Of a stretch of DNA of 64,000 bases, positions 44,302-53,355 are shown piece by piece. The translations under genes were made by a program, and so were the position numbers. The stretch comes from Shewanella schlegeliana (GTDB taxonomy: Bacteria > Pseudomonadota > Gammaproteobacteria > Enterobacterales > Shewanellaceae), in contig NZ_JAESVD010000013.1 of assembly GCF_016765635.1 (NCBI RefSeq), forward strand, positions 1-64,000, read 5' to 3'. The notes beneath the pieces were generated by a model. The model worked only from the letters and a program-made list of their open reading frames with translations, was not told the DNA's origin and did not search any database. Each line of letters begins with the position of its first letter. The first letter of the stretch is position 1.

Positions 44302-44747
44302 TCAACCAGCCCGCTGTATTCTCGACGTATCACTGATATTAGAGGTTAATACATGCCCCTTCACTTGCAAAAAGATCTTATAACAATCAGAACAAACATA
44401 GCGACCAGACAAGGTATTTTTGTTTCGAACTGATTGCAAAAAGTACATAGACCAAAATGAGATACTTTCTTTTGAACTGCCTTTATCTGTGATGCAGGTA
44501 CTGCAGGGTTTATCAGAGTCTCTTTAGACTGGGTCAGCAAGCTTCGACTTAGCCCTACCGCCAGTAATTTAAATAGGTAAATAGTGATCGCAATAATCAA
44601 ACTTGAGATCATAGTTATGATACTCAATTCTGAAACATCGCTCTTAATAATGAACACAATATCAGGCAAACATATAAATGCAGCTAAGAGGGTTAACCCC
44701 CTCTCAATTAAGGGAAGTTGTCGCTCGAATGTTAACTCGCTAGCCAT
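44302..44747 (-). pseudogene. Membrane protein with zinc-ribbon tail, probably frameshifted
   Basis: The open frame 44361-44747 gives 128 residues with helices (about 12-32, 42-65) and CTFC near residue 99, then ends in a hydrophobic stretch and stop. If the frame is changed just after CTFCNQ, near 44415-44435, translation continues as RNKNTLSGRYVCSDCYKIF and runs to a stop at 44302. This restores a second CxxC fifteen residues after the first, making a complete zinc ribbon. I therefore read the current frame as the result of a small indel. It lies directly downstream of another decayed gene (44750-45088). If real as annotated, the short form would still be a small membrane protein. Confidence 0.5.
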
Positions 44748-44749
44748 TT

Positions 44750-45088
44750 TTAACTAAGCTCTTTGATCAGATAGACTACACCATCTTTCTCGTAAACATT
44801 TGTAACTTCATCTCCCTCACCTAACACAACAACCTTATTGCCAGTGTTGGTGACGGCATTACCTGCAGCGTCTAAGACTATTGCCATCCCCATAGTCATT
44901 AAGAGAGGAGAGTGGTATGCATGATAATGACGATGGTTTTTGGGGACGACGATCACTTTAGAGCGTCCATAGTGTTTAGTTACCTTCTGACATTTGATCC
45001 CACCAGCTCGCTCACATCCCACAGTCGCAGCCTAAGTCGAAAATACACTCCATGCGAATAATGCTGTTGCACAAGATATCAATTTTAT
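44750..45088 (-). pseudogene. Small exported protein gene with lost start and amber codon in its signal peptide
   Basis: An open frame of 90 residues begins with GTG at 45022 (GCERAGGIKCQK...). Read upstream in the same frame, the sequence gives a near-perfect Sec signal peptide, KLISCATALFAWSVFST, then a TAG at 45034-45032 and AATVGCE. The codon where an ATG would be expected, at 45088, is ATA, with AAGAG six bases upstream. A CAG-to-TAG and an ATG-to-ATA change would therefore explain a loss of the export signal. The remaining body is intact and basic (HYGRSKVIVVPKNHRHYH). Either a pseudogene or a gene now starting at GTG and kept in the cytoplasm. Confidence 0.55.
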
Positions 45089-45185
45089 AGACCACTCTTA
45101 TAAATTAACTAGAACCTAATAGGATCATAATCCAGCATCTACACACATGTATATCGCAGAGCATACCCACAATGATACGGCTCAC

Positions 45186-45211
45186 AAAAAAGGCACCGAA
45201 GTGGTGCCTTA
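45186..45211 (-). terminator. Terminator of the curli operon
   Basis: AAGGCACC (45190-45197) and GGTGCCTT (45203-45210) around a 5-base loop, with six T on the minus strand, shortly after the csgG stop at 45244. Confidence 0.85.
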
Positions 45212-45243
45212 GAACATATAAACTCTGCTGTCTAAACGATGAA

Positions 45244-46092
45244 TCACCCCTGTTTGAGTCTAGTTTGAACGCGCTCAAGTGAGTGAGCCTCAAGCCAATA
45301 TTTCTTCAAAATAGGATTATTGAGTCCGGTTTTGGCATCGGCTAAATTCCAAGCACGCTTCCAAATACCATCGGCAATCATATGTACAACAGCACTTTCA
45401 ATTGCTTGCGCAACACACAAACTGACAGGTTCATTCGAGGTATAACCGACTTCCGATTCTAAAAGCTCCTGGGCGTCGATAAATTTAAACACACCTGCCG
45501 TCAACTCTTTAGATAATACAGACTTAGTCGTGGTCACACTGCTAAGCAGTCTGCCTGTTCTAATATCAACAGCTCGTAAGTTTACAGTGACACTATCTAC
45601 ACGAAATTGACTGGATGCGCCAATTCCTAAATAACGTGCCCCCGCCCCTCCAGTGCGGATATTAGTGTCATAGGCCACAATGCCACCTTCCATCAAAATT
45701 TGTGCCGAATTAAGCTGACTCAAACTTGAAGCATCACCTTTAAGGCCTGCACGAACAATTTTACGCTCGGTCAGCAAATTTTGTAGCCCTTCTCGTTCAA
45801 CAGGTATAAACCAGCTTGAGTCATTTAACGCTTGAGCCAAAAATGCCGTACCACTTTGTGGTACAGCAGTGGAGAAATTGCTCGAGGGGATTGGCTTATA
45901 TTGACCGGTCTGATCCCTGAAGTCATAAACCGCGGCGACCATGCTGCCTTGAGGTGCAGGCAAACCAATTAGATCATAATATGTTTCACTTTTTGGCATT
46001 AAACTTGATGATGGCTCTATCTGTTCTAACTCATTGGAGGTCGAACATGCACTCACAAAACCAAAAAAAAGAAATGGAATTAGCTTTTTCAT
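45244..46092 (-). CDS. csgG: Curli secretion channel CsgG
   Basis: 282 residues, lipobox VSAC with Cys16. The core VAAVYDFRDQTGQYKP (about residues 53-68), WFIPVEREGLQNLLTERKIVRA (about 93-114) and TVNLRAVDIRTGRLLSSV (about 168-187) are typical of CsgG, which forms a nonameric outer-membrane pore secreting curlin subunits. It is the last gene of the csg set and starts two bases after the csgF stop. Confidence 0.93.
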   Translation of the reverse strand: MKKLIPFLFFGFVSACSTSNELEQIEPSSSLMPKSETYYDLIGLPAPQGSMVAAVYDFRDQTGQYKPIPSSNFSTAVPQSGTAFLAQALNDSSWFIPVEREGLQNLLTERKIVRAGLKGDASSLSQLNSAQILMEGGIVAYDTNIRTGGAGARYLGIGASSQFRVDSVTVNLRAVDIRTGRLLSSVTTTKSVLSKELTAGVFKFIDAQELLESEVGYTSNEPVSLCVAQAIESAVVHMIADGIWKRAWNLADAKTGLNNPILKKYWLEAHSLERVQTRLKQG

Positions 46093-46094
46093 AA

Positions 46095-46508
46095 TTAGCC
46101 TTCCCCAATACTGTTATCGATAATGCCACCCACTTCGATGATAGTCGTTTCACCTGTCACCACATCTGTAATATGTACCAATAACGCGCCGTCCTCATTA
46201 ACGACTTGGATCTCAAAGTCATCGGTCTTTAAATAACCCTCACCGCCATTTGCCGCATCATTAAACAGCTGGCTCATCAGTCGAGACTCTAAAGAACTCG
46301 CCAGACGCTCAAGTGCAGTAGGCGGAACATAGCCCGATCCACCAGTATGCTTATTCTGCGCCGACGCATTAGAGAGGAGGTATGAACCATTTAGATAACT
46401 ACCGCCGAAGTTAGGGTTAACTGGGGTATAGATAAGCTGTGTTGCGTAAGTCGATCCCGCAGCAGTAAACAGCCCCATAGCCACAACAGATCTTATTATT
46501 GTTTTCAT
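46095..46508 (-). CDS. csgF: Curli assembly factor CsgF
   Basis: 137 residues with a signal peptide ending STYA (about 22). The mature N-terminus QLIYTPVNPNFGGSYLNGSYLLSNA is the CsgG-binding peptide typical of CsgF, which inserts into the CsgG pore and links it to the nucleator at the surface. The C-terminal half carries the beta-sheet part. Between csgE and csgG. Confidence 0.93.
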   Translation of the reverse strand: MKTIIRSVVAMGLFTAAGSTYATQLIYTPVNPNFGGSYLNGSYLLSNASAQNKHTGGSGYVPPTALERLASSLESRLMSQLFNDAANGGEGYLKTDDFEIQVVNEDGALLVHITDVVTGETTIIEVGGIIDNSIGEG

Positions 46509-46520
46509 TAATCTTCCTTG

Positions 46521-46982
46521 TTAAAACTCATCTGGGGCTAAATCCGGATCTAAGAATTGTGCCCAGCTTGCTTTCCTTTGATTTTGTTCTATTTTTTTAT
46601 TTACTCTAGCTGCTGCAGCTAAAGCTTGTTCGTCAATATTACGGCTTGCGGGCGAAACGACCGTGATATAAATAGGTCTACGATTATGCAAAATACTTAT
46701 TTTACTGCCACTTCTTGCAGTTGCTTGCTCAACGATTGTTAAACCTGAATGTTGAACCACGCCACCAATATTGCGATAAGCCGCCACAAACTCTCGATAG
46801 AAACGATGCCCAAATCGGGTCATCGCTCTATTAAGAATGAGTCCATCGATCAAATCGGCTTCCACTTTCGGTGGCTCGTCACTGGTACTCTTAGCAACAG
46901 TAGAGGGTTGCTTATCTAGTTCAAACTCTTCTGCAACGATAGGTTGCGACAGCAGAGCCAGGCATAAATACCAAGTTTTCAC
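46521..46982 (-). CDS. csgE: Curli secretion specificity factor CsgE
   Basis: 153 residues, signal peptide ending IVA (about 17). The LILNRAMTRFGHRFYREFVAAYR block (about 49-71) and HNRRPIYITVVSPASR are typical of CsgE, the periplasmic cap of CsgG that selects curlin substrates. A longer acidic linker than in E. coli follows the signal peptide. It overlaps the csgD stop by ATGA. Confidence 0.92.
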   Translation of the reverse strand: MKTWYLCLALLSQPIVAEEFELDKQPSTVAKSTSDEPPKVEADLIDGLILNRAMTRFGHRFYREFVAAYRNIGGVVQHSGLTIVEQATARSGSKISILHNRRPIYITVVSPASRNIDEQALAAAARVNKKIEQNQRKASWAQFLDPDLAPDEF

Positions 46983-47614
46983 TGAGTCACTTCATGTAGG
47001 TTAGTTTGGGCCCAAGCGATAGCCTGCCCGCGACTGGAAACCCCTATTTTTCTAAACGCACGATATAGGTGGGTCTTAATAGTACTTTCACTGACAAATA
47101 ATTTATTGGCTATATCAATATTAGTGCTACCACTACGCAGTACCTGTAACACTTCTCGCTCCCTAATTGTCAGCGTTTCTACATTATCTAATACGGGATC
47201 TTTATTACAGCTTGAGTCGATAAAGCTATGGGGAATGACGACCTTACCCTTTACGATTTCAGCCATGCCCTCTCCTATACTTTCAAGCGATGCGTCGGAG
47301 TAAAAAACACCGGCAGTAACTGAAGCGTTGATTAGAAACTTGGCGTCTATTTTTTTAGGAAAATGAATGAAAACGACACGGGCAGTATTACTCGCCTTAT
47401 CTATACGTTTTTGGATTTGATAGGCTGTTTGAACATCAACGGTGGCAAGATCAATCAAAATAATCGTAATACGACTCTCTAATAACTCGCCGTTAAAATG
47501 TTCAGGAGAGATCCTATGTAATTTGACTAAAAACTCTTGTGGCCATCTAGTATTAAGAAGATCTGCAAATAGATGCGAACGGGTTACTAGAACCCAATGT
47601 GTCACTTTAAACAT
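46979..47614 (-). CDS. csgD: LuxR-type curli regulator CsgD
   Basis: 211 residues. A divergent receiver-like N-terminal part (about 1-125) and a C-terminal LuxR helix-turn-helix, LTIREREVLQVLRSGSTNIDIANKLFVSESTIKTH interrupted only by normal residues (about 148-182). CsgD activates curli genes in enterobacteria. Here it is transcribed in the same direction as, and just after, the curlin gene, so it may be part of one transcript with its own target. Confidence 0.87.
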   Translation of the reverse strand: MFKVTHWVLVTRSHLFADLLNTRWPQEFLVKLHRISPEHFNGELLESRITIILIDLATVDVQTAYQIQKRIDKASNTARVVFIHFPKKIDAKFLINASVTAGVFYSDASLESIGEGMAEIVKGKVVIPHSFIDSSCNKDPVLDNVETLTIREREVLQVLRSGSTNIDIANKLFVSESTIKTHLYRAFRKIGVSSRGQAIAWAQTNLHEVTQ

Positions 47615-47727
47615 AAACTCACTCCGTGTTTATTCTGTATCACCATCCATGTGGGTATTATTGTAATACACTTATCCCGCAAATAAACATCAAATATTTC
47701 ACACAAACGCAACGTTTTCGCAGAAAA

Positions 47728-48279
47728 TTAGTTTGGGCTCAGCCCCTGTGTCACTCGCGCAGATTGCCCTTGCCCATATTGAATAACCGAGACTCGATGA
47801 CCTGCACCATTTTGATTAATCGTTATGGCGCTTTCACTACCCATTTGTAATATAGTTGCCAAATTATCACTTCCCTGCTGTTCGATATCTAAATTGAGGA
47901 AGGAGCCTTGTTGAGAAGAAACCACAAAATTATTAAAGCCGTGCTGGAGAATGCTTGCTTCTATCTCTGCACCACTTTGAAAAGCTGTGATTCGGTTACT
48001 ATCACCTATTTGATTAACGTCGATTTGAGTCGAAAAGCCTACTTGGCTAATTGCCGCGCGGTTAAATATCCCTTGCTGAGTAATGATTGCATTTAAATTA
48101 TCACCTGCTTGAGAGGTTACAGCATGATTATCATAACTATTAAGTTCATCGAACTGACTTAAGTCTTGTGCATGCACGAAGATAGCAGGAAGAAGAAGGG
48201 TCGATAGTATTGCAGTTTGAACCGATATGACTTCTGCTTGAGAACAAATCTTCTTCTCTAAGCGCTTTAATCTATCCAT
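47728..48279 (-). CDS. Curlin subunit with five and a half 22-residue repeats (CsgB/CsgA-like)
   Basis: 183 residues. An unusually long N-terminal part with a hydrophobic segment ends at FVHAQ (about residue 38). The mature part repeats a 22-residue unit with Gln, Gly, Asn and Gln at fixed places (for example AISQVGFSTQIDVNQIGDSN), five full copies and a partial. This is the amyloid curlin repeat. No second curlin gene and no csgC is present in the window, so this protein may be the only subunit or a CsgB-type nucleator with CsgA elsewhere. I do not choose between csgA and csgB. Confidence 0.87.
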   Translation of the reverse strand: MDRLKRLEKKICSQAEVISVQTAILSTLLLPAIFVHAQDLSQFDELNSYDNHAVTSQAGDNLNAIITQQGIFNRAAISQVGFSTQIDVNQIGDSNRITAFQSGAEIEASILQHGFNNFVVSSQQGSFLNLDIEQQGSDNLATILQMGSESAITINQNGAGHRVSVIQYGQGQSARVTQGLSPN

Positions 48280-48549
48280 GACTTACAACCGCCTCTTATT
48301 GAGCTTGTACAATTAACGCGGTCATTATGAAGTCAAACTCATTTAGCATCATCAACCCTGAGTATTAAAGCTTACCATACCAAATGATTAGTTCCTGGAC
48401 ACAACCTAGACCTTACTACTATATAGCTTTCGTTTAAGCGTATCGCTACTAGTGGTAAAAACGCCTTTAACCAGTTGTATAATCAATGAAATCTACCGAT
48501 AACTAAAATAACAGCCTTTTAGGCTTCTCATACTAAAAGGGTAAAACGA

Positions 48550-49695
48550 CTACTGGGATGCTAACCATTGTAACTTTGCTTGATATAACAATTTATCGTT
48601 ATCTCGCTCAGAGTAATGCAGTGCCAAATCGAGAGATTTCTTGGCTTCGCTTTGCTCTCCCAACTGTATGTAGATCTTGGCTAAGTCGTAATAGGCTTTG
48701 TGATAATAGCGGGTGTTTTCCAAAAACTTGTTTAAATACGCCTTAGCACTAACAAAGTCATCCTGTGCCATCGCATCCATTGCCTGCAAATACCATTTAT
48801 ATGGGCTAGGGTCATCAAGTGCCAGTAGACGCTGCTTAACTTTAAAGGCTTGCTGCTGTCGCCCTTGCGTACTTAACAGGAAGTGATAATTACTTAATAG
48901 TGTGATCTTGTTATCCGATACCTCAAGCCCATAACGGTACAGCTGCTCTGCAGCCCTCTCATCTCCTAACAGCCTTAATACAACAGCCTGCATATTTATT
49001 GCCGGTCCATATTCAGGTGCAAAACTACGGCCTTTTTTTAGCAACAAAAAAGCCCGTTCGAGTTCACCTAATAACATTGCGTCGGCGGCAAGATTTCGAT
49101 AGAACATAGCAAAAAATTCATTGTGATCAATTAGCTTGCCTCCCCGATCATATCGACTGGGGAAGTAATCGATAAGAATACGGTTTCTTCCTGACAAGTA
49201 GCCCGCCCCGTCCCTTCCCGATTCATATAAAAATGCCCTAACATGATCAGAAGTAACAGCAAACTTGTCCGACACCTCTAAAAGTAGTGGCATGGTATGC
49301 ATAACTTGAAAACTCAATTCTACCTGCATCTGCTCGGCTACAGCGTAAGTAAGCATCGCAAGCGCCATACAATTACCACGGCGACTCGCTAATGACTCAC
49401 TAGCAAATAGGTTTTCACCTTGAAAATTAAAGTTAACAAGCCTGCTTTGTAAAAATACTGAAGCTTGTTGGTGGCGCGGCATCTTAGCGATATCTTCAGC
49501 CTGCAAAAAGCGCTCAAGTTCAATAACCTGCTCGTCCGTAAGCGTGTAGAAAGACTCTAGATCTGGAATATTATACTTTGACTCATCGACAAAATAGTGA
49601 ATAGTCGGTGATTTAATGGGCGGGGCAGGATTAACAACGCGACTCTGGCAGCCTTGAAGCAAGGTGAATAACAATAAAACAAGTATAATCGGCAT
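48550..49695 (-). CDS. Lipoprotein with transglutaminase-like and TPR domains
   Basis: About 381 residues from the ATG at 49695 (the frame opens seven codons earlier). Lipobox LLQGC (Cys near 16). A papain-like/transglutaminase-like region carries RRGNCMALAML (Cys near 107) and the later DHVRAF His, followed by three or more TPR units (about 205-380). Similar proteins are found near surface or peptidoglycan-linked systems, but the activity is unproven. It lies upstream of the curlin gene in the same direction with 270 bases between, so a role in curli is possible but only positional. Confidence 0.75.
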   Translation of the reverse strand: MPIILVLLLFTLLQGCQSRVVNPAPPIKSPTIHYFVDESKYNIPDLESFYTLTDEQVIELERFLQAEDIAKMPRHQQASVFLQSRLVNFNFQGENLFASESLASRRGNCMALAMLTYAVAEQMQVELSFQVMHTMPLLLEVSDKFAVTSDHVRAFLYESGRDGAGYLSGRNRILIDYFPSRYDRGGKLIDHNEFFAMFYRNLAADAMLLGELERAFLLLKKGRSFAPEYGPAINMQAVVLRLLGDERAAEQLYRYGLEVSDNKITLLSNYHFLLSTQGRQQQAFKVKQRLLALDDPSPYKWYLQAMDAMAQDDFVSAKAYLNKFLENTRYYHKAYYDLAKIYIQLGEQSEAKKSLDLALHYSERDNDKLLYQAKLQWLASQ

Positions 49696-49951
49696 CACGC
49701 AGTCCTTCGCAGTCAATAAGTTAGCTTAATGAAGCTAATTTAATTCAGCCACAAAATCAACTTAGACAAAGTGATAGCCATTGTAGTGTCTCCGCAAAAG
49801 AACATAACTATCCAACTGATTACTAAATAAAAATAAGCTCCCTCTGCGGTATCGTATTCAAGCATATCTCCCTTCGAGTCAAGGTATTAAATATGGACAG
49901 TCTCCCTCTAACAAAGTCTGGTCCAGCATGCTCATCCTTGATTTTACCCAC

Positions 49952-49981
49952 AAAAAAGCCAGCTCGAAGCTGGCTCTTTTT
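49952..49981 (-). terminator. Terminator of cctA
   Basis: AGCCAGC (49957-49963) and GCTGGCT (49969-49975) with T-runs on both strands. It lies just after the stop of the cytochrome gene. Confidence 0.88.
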
Positions 49982-50002
49982 AGCAAATTGAGTTAATTCA
50001 AA

Positions 50003-50350
50003 TTACTTAAGTACTGACTCAGCAGTACGGCCATCATCGTGACAGCTATCACAAGTTGGCTTATCACCCACGTTCATTTCGTGAGGTGCATGACAATCAG
50101 CACACATAAGCATGCCATCATGTGGTTGGTGAACAGCGTCCATTTCAGCTAATGTACCGTGACAAGACTGACACTGTTCAAATTCATATTCGCCATCTGC
50201 AGATGGTGAACCGTCAGCGTGACACGCTTCACAACCATCCATTTCAGCATGCATTTCGGCTAGCTCTTGACCATCTGCGAAAGCTGATGGCGATAAAGCC
50301 AGTGCAGCGAATGCCGCACCAAAGACCAGACTTAGTAGTTTATTGCTCAC
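50003..50350 (-). CDS. cctA: Small periplasmic tetraheme cytochrome c
   Basis: 115 residues from a GTG start at 50350, which has GAGG eight bases upstream; an ATG at 50377 in frame would add nine polar residues before the signal peptide. Signal peptide ending SAFA (about 25). Four CxxCH haem sites are visible: CEACH, CQSCH, CADCH and CDSCH, with further histidines as distal ligands. This is the STC/CctA electron shuttle of Shewanella that moves electrons from CymA across the periplasm to terminal reductases. Acidic, as is usual for the family. Strong organism marker. Confidence 0.93.
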   Translation of the reverse strand: MSNKLLSLVFGAAFAALALSPSAFADGQELAEMHAEMDGCEACHADGSPSADGEYEFEQCQSCHGTLAEMDAVHQPHDGMLMCADCHAPHEMNVGDKPTCDSCHDDGRTAESVLK

Positions 50351-50583
50351 AATTGTATCCTCATTTGATGTCCGCATAGTGAAAACTTAATAGTCAGGTT
50401 GTTTTCATCTTGCGAACAATATTTTTTTAGCACGACTTAGGTTAATTTAGCTAAGCATTATCTAATTCGCAACTAATTTAGCTGAAAGATCATATCATTG
50501 TGATAATCCCCAAAATGTGCGCTTAGTCAAATTACGCCAGTGAATATGACAATTGTACTTGTTTAGCACCTTGATTTTGGGCA

Positions 50584-50626
50584 AAAAAAAAGCGGTTCGG
50601 AGAATTTACTCTCGAACCGCTTTTTT
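50584..50626 (-). terminator. Terminator of htpX
   Basis: AGCGGTTCG (50591-50599) and CGAACCGCT (50613-50621) with a long T-run on the minus strand. Confidence 0.88.
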
Positions 50627-50640
50627 GGAAATGCGTAATC

Positions 50641-51504
50641 TTAGTGCGCTCGTAGCGCCGCAATACGTTTTTCTAGTGGCGGGTGACTCATTAGCAATTC
50701 CGCCATTGATTTCTTGCCATTGATGCCAAATGCTGACATTGAGGCTGGCATAGCGCCAGTTTCAGGGCCTTGACGCAATCTATCAAGTGCCGCAATCATC
50801 TTCTCTTTACCTGCTAGACGTGCAGCGCCTTCATCGGCTCTGTATTCACGAATACGTGAGAAGTAAGCAACAATCATTGACGCAAGGATACCAAACAGCA
50901 TGTCTAAGACAAACACGACCGCCATATAAGCGAACATGCCAAGACCTTCGCCCTCTTCATCGTTACTTGATACAAAGTTATCAATGATGCCAGCAACCAC
51001 ACGAGCCGCGAAGATAACAAATGTGTTCACAACACCTTGAATAAGGGTCAATGTCACCATGTCACCGTTAGCTACGTGGCTAACTTCGTGAGCAAGAACC
51101 GCTTCAATCTCATCTTGGCTCATGCCATACAGTAAGCCACTACTTACAGCGACCAGAGAGTTGTCTTTGCTTGGTCCAGTAGCAAAAGCGTTTAGCTCAG
51201 GCGACTGGTAGATCGCAACTTCTGGCATCTTAATACCGACTTTCTCTGCTTGACGAGCAACAGTCTCAACTAACCAGCGCTCTGTGTTATCACGTGGTGT
51301 AGTAATAACCTCACAGCCCATGGTCTTTTTAGCCATCCACTTTGAGATTGCCAAACTGATAAATGCACCACCAAAACCAAATATCGCAGCGAATACTAAT
51401 AATCCGCCCATGGTAGAGGTATTAACACCTAGAATAGACATCACAATCGATGCCACCAATAAGATCGCCATGTTAGTGGCAATCAGTAAAAATATACGCT
51501 TCAT
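50641..51504 (-). CDS. htpX: Membrane zinc protease HtpX
   Basis: 287 residues, four hydrophobic helices (about 5-25, 32-52, 155-180, 190-212). The M48 active site is LAHEVSHVANGD (about residues 138-149), with the third zinc ligand in YRADEGAARLAG. It degrades misfolded inner-membrane proteins together with FtsH. Length and topology match the E. coli enzyme. Confidence 0.95.
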   Translation of the reverse strand: MKRIFLLIATNMAILLVASIVMSILGVNTSTMGGLLVFAAIFGFGGAFISLAISKWMAKKTMGCEVITTPRDNTERWLVETVARQAEKVGIKMPEVAIYQSPELNAFATGPSKDNSLVAVSSGLLYGMSQDEIEAVLAHEVSHVANGDMVTLTLIQGVVNTFVIFAARVVAGIIDNFVSSNDEEGEGLGMFAYMAVVFVLDMLFGILASMIVAYFSRIREYRADEGAARLAGKEKMIAALDRLRQGPETGAMPASMSAFGINGKKSMAELLMSHPPLEKRIAALRAH

Positions 51505-51811
51505 TTAAGCTCCTGTAGGATACAAAGTACCTGATATACACTCTTGAAGACATAATATGTCCTAAAAACAAGAATTCAAGGGGAGAGATAGAAAATTATC
51601 TACTATTGCTTTAATAATAGTCGCTTCAGCCCTACTTAATACCAAGTGAGATGAGTCTAGGTTTATTTCATTAAAACAAAATTAATTTAATCGGCAAAGG
51701 ATGAGATTAATATTGAAGTGGGATTAATCTTTGTTAACAAAAAGATAAGCCTAACTTTTTGAGGTAGTTCCCCAGCAAATTAGGCTGAAACTTTGGCCAA
51801 AAGACAGATGG
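51505..51811. other. Intergenic between bioD and htpX
   Basis: 307 bases, AT-rich, no open frame. It must contain the htpX promoter on the minus strand; no heat-shock promoter could be assigned with confidence. Confidence 0.35.
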
Positions 51812-52483
51812 TTATACTGACTCTAACGCTGCTAAATCGAGATATCTAGCAGCCGATTTGGCCGTAGCATCGGCAAGATAAGGCACATAGCCTAGGAACG
51901 GTGCTGTTAACTGCGACTTTAAGGTCTCAAGATTTTGCTCTGAATAAGCCATATCGGGGTCAACTTGGTTTGCTACCCAGCCCACAATATTTAAGCCATC
52001 AGCTTTAATCGCTTCTGCTGTTAATAACGCGTGATTTAGGCAACCTAGCTTCATGCCCACCACCAAAATTACGGGTAACTGCATTGATTGTACGACTTCT
52101 GAAAGGAAATGCCCTTCCCCTAACGGTAGGCGCCAGCCCCCTGCGCCTTCAATCAAACAAAAGTCAGCTCCAACAAACTCAGACATTTTTAGTAAAGCTT
52201 CGATACGCTTAGGCTCCAACTTTAGCCCTTTCTCCGCAGCGGCAATGTGTGGTGCAATCGCGGGCTCAAAAGCAAATGGGTTGATGTCTTCGTAAGGTAG
52301 CTTAATACTCGATGCCGCCATAAGTGCTAACGCATCGCTGTTTCTAAGCCCTACCTCTGTTTGCTCGCAGCCTGAAGCTATCGGCTTAAAGCCTACTGTC
52401 TCACCCTTAGCGGCCGTTAGCAATGCAGAAGAGATCAACGTCTTACCACAATCGGTATCGGTACCCGTTACAAAAAAAGTCAT
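51812..52483 (-). CDS. bioD: Dethiobiotin synthetase BioD
   Basis: 223 residues. P-loop GTDTDCGKT (about residues 6-14), the catalytic Lys in TVGFKPIASG (about 35) and EGAGGWRLPL (about 113-122) identify the ATP-dependent carboxylase that closes the ureido ring. Last gene of bioB-bioF-bioC-bioD on the minus strand. Confidence 0.93.
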   Translation of the reverse strand: MTFFVTGTDTDCGKTLISSALLTAAKGETVGFKPIASGCEQTEVGLRNSDALALMAASSIKLPYEDINPFAFEPAIAPHIAAAEKGLKLEPKRIEALLKMSEFVGADFCLIEGAGGWRLPLGEGHFLSEVVQSMQLPVILVVGMKLGCLNHALLTAEAIKADGLNIVGWVANQVDPDMAYSEQNLETLKSQLTAPFLGYVPYLADATAKSAARYLDLAALESV

Positions 52484-52509
52484 ATCTACTCCAAGTTGTC
52501 TCAGCGGCT

Positions 52510-53280
52510 TTAGCGCTTTTTCCGCGCTTTAATAAAGCTAATATTATATGTTAAAGGTAGGCCCTCAGGGGCTCTGTTCAACTCTGCCTTAAGCTGTAAT
52601 GCTTGCCAATCTTTACGTCCTCTCAATGTGACTTGAGGCTGATTAACTCCCTGTTGTTGCTTAACTATTGATGCACCCACTCCCTTTATCGACTGTAGTA
52701 ATGCTCTTAAATCAGTAAAGTAAACGGTAATAGCTTTGGTTTCGAACGACTCGAGTTGCCAATGAACCTTATAAAAATAAGAGCGTAACTCCTGCTCATC
52801 GATAAACGAATTCACCTTAAAACCAAGCTCAGATAACTGCATAAGGCTACCTTTAGCCACTATGCTCATATTTAACTCACCATCTTGAGTAAGCACTCTA
52901 TTCGCTTCAGACACGGCCTTAGGGAGATCTAGGCACCATTGCAGGGCAACATTTGAGTAAATACTGTCTACTGATCCACTAGCTATTGGTAGGTTTTGCG
53001 CATCACCACAGATAGGAGTGTAATGAGGAAAGCTGTTATTAAGCGTTTTGAGCATGCCGTTGGCGATGTCTAAACAGTAAACTCGCTCAACTGCTGAAAA
53101 ATTAGAGAAATCAGTGCCCGGTCCAGCACCGATATCGAGCAAGCGGGTGCCGGGGGTCATTAGAGCCAGTAAGTGCTTTGCCGTTTGCTGCTGAAGCACA
53201 TCGTAACTGTGATAATGAGCAGCCGCAGCAGAGAAGCGTTCAGCAACCTCTAGGTTAAGCTTATTTGATCCTGTATTCAC
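52510..53280 (-). CDS. bioC: Malonyl-ACP O-methyltransferase BioC
   Basis: 256 residues. SAM motif RLLDIGAGPGTDFSNF (about residues 44-59) and the LQWCLDLPKAVSEANRVL block (about 111-128) are typical. It masks the malonyl carboxyl as a methyl ester to start pimeloyl synthesis on the fatty-acid machinery. It lies 26 bases from bioD. The partner esterase (bioH) is not in the window. Confidence 0.92.
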   Translation of the reverse strand: MNTGSNKLNLEVAERFSAAAAHYHSYDVLQQQTAKHLLALMTPGTRLLDIGAGPGTDFSNFSAVERVYCLDIANGMLKTLNNSFPHYTPICGDAQNLPIASGSVDSIYSNVALQWCLDLPKAVSEANRVLTQDGELNMSIVAKGSLMQLSELGFKVNSFIDEQELRSYFYKVHWQLESFETKAITVYFTDLRALLQSIKGVGASIVKQQQGVNQPQVTLRGRKDWQALQLKAELNRAPEGLPLTYNISFIKARKKR

Positions 53281-53355
53281 AGCGTTGGATCCTAAAAATC
53301 AATTAAATTTGATGGTTTCAGTTCAAAGAGAGTTAGAGACTCAGTCTCATTCATA

